Source: Siphonodentalium dalli (lineage: Eukaryota > Mollusca > Scaphopoda > Gadilida > Siphonodentaliidae). Taken from it: a DNA stretch of 64,000 bases. The stretch covers positions 199,547,239 to 199,611,238 of the forward strand of contig CP136069.1 in the NCBI GenBank assembly GCA_032622095.1. Reading direction: 5' to 3'. A program made the translations under genes and the position numbers. This document shows positions 56,490 through 64,000 of this stretch, in pieces. Below the pieces are notes generated by a model that saw only the letters and a program-made list of their open reading frames with translations, ran no database searches and was not told the DNA's origin. The first letter of the stretch is position 1; every line of letters begins with the position of its first letter.

Positions 56490-57094
56490 TAACTAATATA
56501 GGCGAAAAACTCACATTGAATCATGCCGGGCTTGTAGTTCCATCATCAGTATCAGATGGTGTTGTGGAAGGATAGCGTAGCCTATACCGATATTGCCGAT
56601 ATTGATCCAGACATTTATCAATGAGAGTTCTGTATATGTCATTAATCTGAAAGACAAAGAGAACATTTAGCCTTATTCTTCAAAGGAAAATGACCACATA
56701 CTATACTATAATATCTTGGGAGCACTATGAAATTTACTAGTACCTCACTCTTCATTTTACACAACATGTTAACCTTATAGTATTGTCATTGTCATGTGAA
56801 TTACTGTAAACATTAGCGGAAGCAAGTGGAGTTTGATGGTTTAGATCCTATGAAACTATAATGATTTCAATGGTCAGGATCGAGGAGGACATTTGCTGGA
56901 TTGTATTAAACCACTACTTTAAACATAGGTGACAACTTGACATTCTAAAAACATTTGTTACTGAGGGCTGGTGGAACTATTCCTCAATTCTATTGAAACT
57001 CTGTATTTTCCCCCAAAACAAAATGCCCATGCCACTTGTGTGAACAGAAAGTAGTTTTTAAGCCAGTTATTATAATAATTTATATATCACTTAC

Positions 57095-57315
57095 TTCTCC
57101 AAGATTTTGTCCTTTAGACTTAAATCTTAGGCTCTCACAATACGCCTTTGTGGATAGATGTCCTTCCAGCAGCAGTGATGTCATTGATTCCAGTAAGTCC
57201 ATGTGGACACCTATGTTTGGGTATGTTGGTGTTGATGGCCACAGATTATACCTTATCATGGTCACTGCTTGGGATTCACATCTGCAGAACTGAAGATTTC
57301 TCTTGTGTTGTCGTC
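57095..57315 (-). CDS. KDZ/CxC-type exon
   Basis: The acceptor 'tatcatatcaag' and donor 'gtaagtg' keep the frame across both junctions. It encodes the most recognisable block, 'HKRNLQFCRCESQ' through 'LLLEGHLSTKAYCESLRF'. 74 codons counting the split one. Confidence 0.72.
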
Positions 57316-57554
57316 CTTGATATGATAAAAAATGTTTTAGCACATGTTTCATGTCTATTTAAAGTCTAAAATTATTGGTCAAATGATATTAATTGAAGGA
57401 GAAAATTTGTTGAATTGTTTCATGATTGCATAAATTTTTTATTTTTTTTGTAGTATTATAGGAGTGTTTCTTCACAGCTACAAGTGGTAAATTAGTGGCA
57501 TGTAATTGCTAATCACATAATACCTGGTAAAATTCAAGGTGATCTATGTAATAG

Positions 57555-57672
57555 ATAAAACACGAGGCTGAATTGGATCGTTGGGAGAGACCACGCCGTT
57601 GAGGCCCGTAGGGCCGAAACGGCGTGGTCTCTCACAACGAGCCAATTTAGCCGAGTGTTTTATCTTACTTAA
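57555..57672. repeat. Fold-back element
   Basis: 'gataaaacacgaggct' with 'agccgagtgttttatc' and the inner pair 'gagagaccacgccgtt' with 'aacggcgtggtctctc' make one hairpin of about 118 bp with few mismatches. No target duplication is clear. It lies in an intron of the KDZ-type gene, about 290 bp before the Crypton-type gene. Confidence 0.85.
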
Positions 57673-57963
57673 ATCATTTACACCTTTACGATTAACAAGC
57701 CACATACTAGAATCGACACGGTATATACGTCTTCAAATAGCCAATACATGTATTGTTTATCGATGCCACAACAGGGTGTGAGTTGATTCAGTAACGGCCG
57801 TGGTCAATGCTCAATTCACGACATACGCTTTGTGATTAGTGAACTGCTATACCAGAAGCGCGTGAACACTATATGAGTGATTTGAGTCACATGCACAAGC
57901 TGATTTTATTGCCACTAAATTGATTTCAGTTTGCCGAATGGTTTTATATTGCATGTAGTCAAA

Positions 57964-59491
57964 ATGTCTGACGATGATGATAGTATCTTTATAACGCAGA
58001 ACACATTTTCTGTCGAACAAAAGGACGATAGCGATGATGATATATTTAGCCAGATACTAGATATGGAGGTGAGCTGTCGACCAACATTCTCAATTGGCAC
58101 AACGCTGATATCTTCCGATGATTCCAACAACTTATGTGATGTGGAATCCACCGTTGTTGACAATCATAACCACAGCGAGCAAACAACGTCTGTAACCGCT
58201 GGATGCAGCGCCGTGCAGTCGCCCGAGAAACGATTCGCTGCTCCTATCCCGGACATTCAGAGAAGTGCCTTAACTAAATCCCGGTATGCAAGAAAAACTG
58301 AAACTAAGTGTAGATGGGCCGTTCGTTTGTTTGAAGAGTGGATGAAGAATCGGGTGAGAATCCAACATGGCAGGAGGGACCTGAGGAATGTTTGTGGAGA
58401 CCTGCTTACCATGCCCGTAGATATGTTGGATTATTGCCTTGGTGCATTCGTGTTTGAAGTCAGGAAGGAGGGTGGTGGTGAATATCAAGGGAATACACTC
58501 TATGAATTGATCATTTCGATACAACATTACCTTCGCGAGAATGACAGGCATGTCACTCTTTTGGAGGATGACTGTTTTGAGGGAATGAGGCGTAACCTTG
58601 ACCGGAAAATGAAGGATCTTGCATCGAGAGGAATCGGTTCCAATAAGAAACAGGCATCTGTTATCTCGATTGAAGCGGAGAATCACATGTGGGAATCTGG
58701 TGTATTGGGTGACGATTCCCCAGATAAACTTCGGAATACACTATTCTACCTCATAGGATTGAATTTCGCTCTGCGCGGAGGAAAGGAACACTATATCTTG
58801 AGGTACGGAGAAACATCTCAGTTTCAAATCGGTAGTGAGGGTGTGCGCAAATACTTGGAATACACTGAAGACATTTCTAAATGCAACACCGGTGGAATAC
58901 AGCACCGCCGATTAGACAAAAAGAGATCGAAAGCGTTTGAAAACATTCAGAATCCAAATAGATGTGAAGTTATTCGAAAAATATGTATCTTTGAGGCCAA
59001 GAGGAGGGAAATGTAACTCATTGTACCTTCGTGCCCTAAAAAAGCCGACTGACATTCTGTGGTATGCTGACATGCGCATTGGTGAGAACTCCCTTATGAA
59101 GGTTGTGAAAACATTGTGTGCTGATGCCGGGATGGAAGGTTATTTCACAAACCATTCCCTACGATCCACCGCTGCAACCAGAATGCATGATGCCGACATA
59201 TCCGAGCAGGTCATATGTGAGAAGACTGGCCACCGATCCAACGCTGTTCGTGCTTACAAACGAACTAGCATCGCTCATCAAGAAATTGCCAGTGACGTGA
59301 TTCAGGGCGTAAAGAAAATCAAGGGAGTAGTTGACAGTGTTGTAAATGAGGAAGGTGATTATTTTGAGAAAAGCAAGGAAAAAGTTAAACGCCAGGACTG
59401 TGTGGAGCAGAATGATTGTGGTAAAGTGGAGGCCCAGAAATTCAAACTGTTTCTTCAAAAAGGGGATATGAAACTCGACCTACAATTCTAA
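57964..59491 (+). pseudogene. Crypton-type tyrosine recombinase gene with one frameshift
   Basis: It opens at ATG 57964 (AAAATGTC; an in-frame ATG at 57931 is possible), runs to about 58972, and continues in the next frame to TAA 59489-59491, about 508 codons in all. The N-terminus is acidic and disordered. Next is a SAM-like arm-binding region ('KTETKCRWAVRLFEEWMKNR'), then the catalytic domain: Arg at 58774 in 'FALRGGKEH', His and Arg of 'NHSLRSTAATR' at 59153 and 59162, the Gly-His of 'KTGHRSN', and Tyr at 59255 in 'AYKR'. All expected catalytic residues are present. This is the domain of Crypton transposons and of the Crypton-derived host genes (ZMYM2, QRICH1, KIAA1958). The shift of one base at about 58969-58975 may be real decay or a sequencing slip. 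No intron is seen. Inside an intron of the KDZ-type gene, opposite strand. Confidence 0.82.
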
Positions 59492-60188
59492 TGGATTTAT
59501 ATACATTTCTGCATGTGTTTCATGTTTAAAAGTTCCATATAAATTTGATGTTCTGCATAACCCTTTCTTGTTTTACATTTGTATATTTAAAACACCCCGC
59601 CCATAGCAGACCCAAACAAACATTATTTCAGGAACCACAGCGACATACATGATACTTGAATTCACCAAAGCGTCTGATTTTGAGTCTGAACAATTGGATA
59701 CTTGTAATATCCAACTGTTGGATATTCAGGATATCCAATTGTCACACCCAAAGATCCAACGCTTGGGTCAATTAAACATTGCGACAGCGTGCCCATTGTG
59801 TATATTTGTCAGGATAAACACCTGTTATAGACAATGGATGACGTCACGTAAATGGTTTAATAAGAGATAGTGCCTATCGATTTATTCAAAGACAATATGC
59901 ATGGTTTTGCTTTCAACTGTCATCTAACAGTTTGACATACAGGCAGTCCTCGAAATTGGCCAGCAATAAGCAATGCCATGGGAAATGCCATGGCAACATG
60001 TGGAATATATAATGCCACAGCAGTAAATTTGCCATGGGACATTTTCCTAATTTCGAGGGATATAGAGGTGTATTTTCATGTAGATTATCTTACATAACAG
60101 ACACAAATCAATGAACATTTGGAATGATAAACATTCTCTAAAAGAAAGTAAATGATTTTCTTAATCATAACAATAATATACAACGAAC
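59492..60188. other. Downstream of the Crypton-type gene; small inverted repeats
   Basis: 'caattggata' and 'tatccaattg' (59693-59742) flank a second pair 'aatatccaac' and 'gttggatatt'. 'gccatgggaaatgccatgg' is repeated near 59976. No gene is seen. Confidence 0.5.
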
Positions 60189-60294
60189 CTTTATCATCAA
60201 TTATGGTTACATCTCTAACAAATTGAGAGTCACAGTTATGATCGAGGCGGGTCCATTCAGGTCCTTGATCCCTTAGAATAAGGAACACATTGTT
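60189..60294 (-). CDS. KDZ/CxC-type exon
   Basis: A 106-bp exon with 'NNVFLILRDQGPEWTRL' and 'FVRDVTIIDDKG', acceptor 'tttcttttag', donor 'gttcgt'. It is short but fits in phase between its neighbours. Confidence 0.65.
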
Positions 60295-60639
60295 CTAAAA
60301 GAAACAAAAATTAAATAATTTTAGAATGAATAAATTTTATTTCAAATGCAACAGTAGGGCCACAGCCATCTCAGTGTGTATACTCTAAACATGACTAAGT
60401 TCTGCCTGTATTGGCTCACTATTACCATCTGCTATATGCAACTATAGTGTGTAACAATACCGAATTAAGTGCATACCACTTTTGAAAGTTTCGTTCCAAA
60501 TTTAATTGGGATGATAGAAATAAACACTTCCAGATAATGAAAGTGTCAATGACACTGTAGCTCAACTTGGAAAGGGAATAATTTCATGTGTTACAGTCAA
60601 TGGAGTGATTAGGAATGTGGAAAGTTGAAAGGCCTAGTT

Positions 60640-60900
60640 ATGCAAAGAGTAAAATCCAATATGGCCACTGGCAGCCACGTTTTTTTGCCGAATGACCCCA
60701 AAAAGACACGTTCCCATTTACATGTCATTGTTAACATCCATGACAAATTTCATGATGATCCGACAAAAGAAACGACCTGTATCCTGTGTCAAAGGATTGA
60801 GTCATGTAAAGAGTAAAATCCAAGATGGCTGCTGGCGGTCATGTTTTTTGGCCGAATGACCCCAAAATGACTCATTCCCATCTACATATCATTGTTAACA
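60640..60900. repeat. Diverged 170-bp direct repeat
   Basis: 'aaagagtaaaatccaa.atgg' and 'gccgaatgaccccaaaa.ga' occur at 60645-60710 and 60808-60875 with 'cat.tacat.tcattgttaaca' after each. Confidence 0.75.
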
Positions 60901-61228
60901 TCTAGAGATGGGCGTTACTCGGTATTTACCGTGCGGTATCGGTATCAGCGTAATACCGATTTACCGTACCGAATCAAAACTAAAAATACCGTATTTTCGG
61001 TAATGTATTATTCATGTGTTGCCAACGTATGTGCGTCACCTTGTCACCGCGGCCGTGACATGCATGAATTGTATTACCGGTCAACCGTATATAAGCAACG
61101 AGAATCGGATAATTATGATAACTCGGTGTAACAAGTCGGTACTACATGTATTAGTCTATAATTGCAACATTGTTACATCAAGGGCAGGGAGATATAATAC
61201 TCAAGGTGTTCGTTATGGGGGATGTAAA

Positions 61229-61316
61229 ATTGTAAACACTATCGCCAGGCAGTAAATGATAAACACTATCGCCAGGCAGTAAATTATAAACACTATCGCC
61301 AGGCAGTAAATGATTA
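61229..61316. repeat. 27-bp minisatellite, 3 units
   Basis: 'taaacactatcgccaggcag' plus 'taaatga' occurs three times. Confidence 0.9.
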
Positions 61317-61397
61317 ACTATTCTCAGAATGGCATGTGCCTATTTCTATAAAGTTTCTGTCATCCTGAGTTCGCAACAAAATTGAGTGAATTACAGG

Positions 61398-61882
61398 CAG
61401 GGTTCGCGCTGCCACTTGCCAATTTATGCCAAATTTGGCAATGGCAAAAATAATTAACATTTGGCAAAAAATATTTTCATTTGGCAAAAGTTTTGGCAAG
61501 TCACTTTTCAATTCCTCAAGGAATTTGAAAAATATTGGTCAATCAATATCATTCATTTCAGGAAGCTCTTACAACATGATTATTTTAGTGTGATGTGCCT
61601 TTCTGATGGAGAAACCCTTCTACCATGGTATTGTTGTGTGATTGGCTTATTGTTGATGATAAACCACAATGGAGATGCTACTATAATCAATTATGAACTA
61701 ACTGCTTTTCTGTCGATATAAAAAGTCTTTCAACCCGCGAGTGTCGAAACATAAGACTTGAGGTTGCAGAAAAAGATACTATCGGGGATAGAATTTGGCA
61801 ATTGCTAAAATAATTTGGCAAACAATATTTTCAGTTGGCAAATTTTTTGGCAAAAGTAAATTTCGGTCCAGCGCGGACCCTG
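61398..61882. mobile_element. hAT-like 485-bp non-autonomous element ('gggttcgcgctg' ends)
   Basis: The ends are CAGGGTTCGCGCTG and CAGCGCGGACCCTG. The perfect 8-bp duplication ATTACAGG is at 61390-61397 and 61883-61890. The interior is rich in 'tttggcaa', as in 24159-24669. Confidence 0.92.
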
Positions 61883-61890
61883 ATTACAGG

Positions 61891-62640
61891 CTCACAGTGT
61901 CCTCGGATTACTTCCTTGTTTACTTATGAAGACATCAGCGTGTGATGCACATTCTCGTTACGTCATACGTAGCAAAGCACGTGCTCATAGATTGATAGAG
62001 GACCTATAGAATTGGGCCGAGATGGTTCATTCTGGGCTGTCTGCGGTTTATCACACACACTAAATTATGGAACATTTTAAATTACCTATTGAATACGGCA
62101 TGGGAACAAGATAATCATAATTAATCATTGAACAGTAATGCAATAATGCAGTTCGTGAGTTTATTTGTCCATATACTTGGCAAGGAACACTAACATGTCA
62201 ACTCTGGTCTAGACGGATTGAGACATGTTCGTTCTGAGAAACAACATGTCCTGCAGTGCTGAAGACCCACTCAGAAGCGCAACTTGTCGCAGGAATGCAA
62301 ACGTTTGGACGAAGTATCGCTCTTGTGACGTTACACCCCTACCAGGTTATATTTGGAAGAAGACACTCCGTCGCTCTAATTCAGCCCAAAATACAACCGT
62401 CGCTGTCAATGTGTCTGTCGCCATTGGTTACAATAAGATAAGACAAAGGCTGCTTTCAATCAGCGGTCAATTTGAAACCATCTTATGAGGTGATAAAATT
62501 GCGCTTGCGATATATTGAATATTTATTTTACACACGGTTTCTCTTTTCCAAACCGACTGTAGTCAATATATTAAAATATCGCTCAGCCCTAACCCCACTG
62601 GTAATAGTTTCCTTATACACATTAATTTAAAACATACAGG
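61891..62640. other. No gene confirmed
   Basis: Two overlapping frames at 62225-62488 have no recognisable domain. The region lies in an intron of the - strand KDZ-type gene. Confidence 0.4.
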
Positions 62641-62723
62641 TGGTTATTGAGTAAAAACATTGTCCAATAAAGATGAATCTGAACCAGGAAGTCAAATAAA
62701 AAATTCAGAAATAATAATATTAC

Positions 62724-62959
62724 CTGAAAAACCTCGAAGACATGCAAATGAGGCATGTTATGTTTCTTCATCAGGCAATGTTTGCAGAAAATTCCATGTG
62801 GCCCACAATCTTGACATCTTGTTATCTCTGGGGTATATTTACAACATACTGAGCATTTTGCTGATTGAGGTATCTGCAAACTGTGGCCTGTTTGGACCAA
62901 ACTTTCAAAGATGTCCCCCCATGCTTCAGATTGTCTCTCCTTCTTTTTTTGATAATCAG
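62724..62959 (-). CDS. KDZ/CxC-type exon with Cys/His cluster
   Basis: The acceptor is 'tttgattttag' and the donor 'cag|gtaata'. It contains CxxC at 'CSVC', CxxC at 'CQDC', CxxC at 'CKHC' and a His, like a small zinc-binding cluster before KDZ transposases. Confidence 0.72.
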
Positions 62960-63030
62960 CTAAAATCAAAGAAAAATATACCAAATAAGAATGGAATCAG
63001 CTGGCATTTGCTAAAGCTATCGCGCTAACA

Positions 63031-64000
63031 CAGGGTTTCCGCCAAGGGGAAATTAATGAGTCCGTATTGGGGAAACACATAACGCGACGGGACGACCATG
63101 GTTCGTCCTGTCTTGCGAAAATTTTGTTATTTGACACAGAAAAATAGCCATTTCCTTGCACCTGAGTGTCCCACAAAGCAATCCAAAGCTACGTATATTT
63201 CGCAAGTCTATCATTTTCCGTGGGTGCATTAATTATGTTGATGGTATCCAGATAATTAATCATGTAATTACGCACGTAAGACTGCCGTCTGATTGAATAC
63301 TATATCAAGCTACAAGTTACAGTGTTTAAAAATTTATAACTGACAATAAGATTCCGTATAATGAAACTAAACACTAAAAAGCATTTCAAGTAGCTTCCGT
63401 GAAAATGAAACTGACTTTTCCATGTATTCTGTCAATCGTAAAACTATTTGTGCACTGTGACGTCATATATACTGCAGGGTTTGTCTGCAGGAGATATTTA
63501 TAGCGGCGAAATACGAATGGCAGCCAAATCTTTCAAACTCGGAACGCATAGCTTGTCAATAGTCTGTATTAGTCCAACAACTGACGACCGCTGCTATAGA
63601 GTTTTAGCCAACGTGTTATAAAATATAATTGAGTTTTGGCGGGAAATGGGAACATGTGTGCCGTTGTTTGTGTTTGGGGACCCAGGCGGGACAACGAAAC
63701 TATTATTGACCGTACTTTGACTTTATCTCCATATTGGGGGGGGGATGTTTTTTGTGTTTATCCTCCATGCATGTAATATGGGTCAAATGAATGATTTTGT
63801 CACTATGAATTCCCGCTATAAAGACTGATTTGGGACAGGTTCCGTATTATAACAGTACGATAGCACGGGATCTCGGAGGTAGATACCTCCTTTGGTAGGA
63901 GAACCGGGGCCGCCTGTTGGCGTATGTTGATCCCTACTCTGCCAAACTCAGCAATTCGGCATTCTTTGACCAAATTATGTAATCGCACGATAGCACGGGA
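63031..64000. mobile_element. hAT-like element, inverted diverged copy of 43878-45216, cut by window end
   Basis: It begins CAGGGTTTCCGCCAAGG and follows the complement of 45216 down to about 44160 with many substitutions. It differs by insertions, for example about 63857-63925, where 'gatagcacggga' sequence is repeated at the window end. Confidence 0.8.

Larger units (their letters stand above)
56521..62959 (-). pseudogene. KDZ/CxC-type transposon gene, N-terminal exons, apparently decaying
   Basis: Four - strand exons join in phase: 62959-62724, 60294-60189, 57315-57095, 56646-56521. Splice sites include donors CAG|GTAATA and GAA|GTAAGT and acceptors TTTTAG and TTTCAG. They encode an 'SEAWGDIFESLV' start, a Cys/His cluster ('CSVCCKYTPEITRCQDCG', 'FCKHCLMKKH'), and then 'LQFCRCESQAVTMIRYNLWP', 'LLLEGHLSTKAYCESLRF' and 'LDQYRQYRYRLR'. 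This is the pattern of the CxC domains that precede KDZ (Kyakuja-Dileera-Zisupton) transposases. The last exon ends 'DDGTTSPA' then TGA, where relatives as I recall them have CPAC. A good donor, GTGAGT, follows 6 bases after the TGA. No transposase core is found downstream, so the copy is probably dead. Earlier exons should lie above 62960 or outside the window. Confidence 0.72.

Noticed and set aside
22812-56492. Repeated frames with 'NFSGFSRKYGLLPFIG'
   Set aside because: Translation of the TA-flanked palindrome. The same peptide appears on both strands because the DNA is palindromic.
58937-59016. Short intron explaining the frame change in the Crypton-type gene
   Set aside because: The two frames overlap here with continuous homology, so there is no room for an intron. 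A one-base shift fits better.
60903-61060. A hAT element start ('agagatgggcgttactcgg')
   Set aside because: It resembles known hAT-type ends, but no matching right end or 8-bp duplication was found in this window.
62225-62488. Possible 87-codon exon with several Cys
   Set aside because: No recognised family, two frames open on the same strand, and no convincing splice sites.

Overview
The window is animal nuclear DNA, AT-rich and intron-bearing. It is most likely from a marine lophotrochozoan, probably a mollusc. The grounds are a metazoan TOCA/CIP4 adaptor gene with long introns and GT-AG splice sites, a very dense load of small DNA transposons, and repeat types familiar from bivalve and gastropod genomes ('gagttatggccctt' repeats, TCTG/TCCG runs, KDZ/CxC genes). 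Species assignment is inference. No operons, rRNA, tRNA or CRISPR arrays were seen.

Left part (about 4.8-21.7 kb, + strand): the 3' half of one intact host gene, the F-BAR/HR1/SH3 adaptor of the TOCA-1/FBP17/CIP4 family. Five exons join in phase to give 218 codons (end of the linker, HR1, linker, SH3, stop). The F-BAR exons must lie upstream of the window. The introns are crowded with inverted-repeat elements, and the last intron holds a 5.4-kb array of an 88-bp satellite (about 62 units).

Middle (22-37 kb): no convincing host gene. It is a mosaic of non-autonomous DNA transposons, many dated by their own target-site duplications: TTAA-flanked (piggyBac-like) elements built round a shared hairpin module, hAT-like palindromes with 8-bp duplications, a Mutator-like element with a 9-bp duplication, TA-flanked palindromes, and several minisatellites.

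37.0-41.5 kb: a 4.5-kb element with about 120-130-bp terminal inverted repeats and TA at both ends. It carries a frameshifted and internally deleted copy of a large, widespread but uncharacterised invertebrate protein family. This is the best candidate for a previously undescribed system, because it ties that family to a TIR transposon.

42.8-49.7 kb: a 3168-bp block duplicated head to tail, apparently without change even in a 15-C run. It contains a 1.34-kb hAT-like element. A related flanking copy gives a natural empty site for one TTAA element. A run of 56 G follows at 49.83 kb.

50-64 kb: a degraded, 5'-truncated LINE on the - strand (53.1-54.3 kb). Four in-phase - strand exons of a KDZ/CxC-type transposon gene follow (56.5-63.0 kb). 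A Crypton-type tyrosine recombinase gene with one frameshift sits inside one of its introns. An inverted copy of the 1.34-kb hAT-like element runs off the window end.
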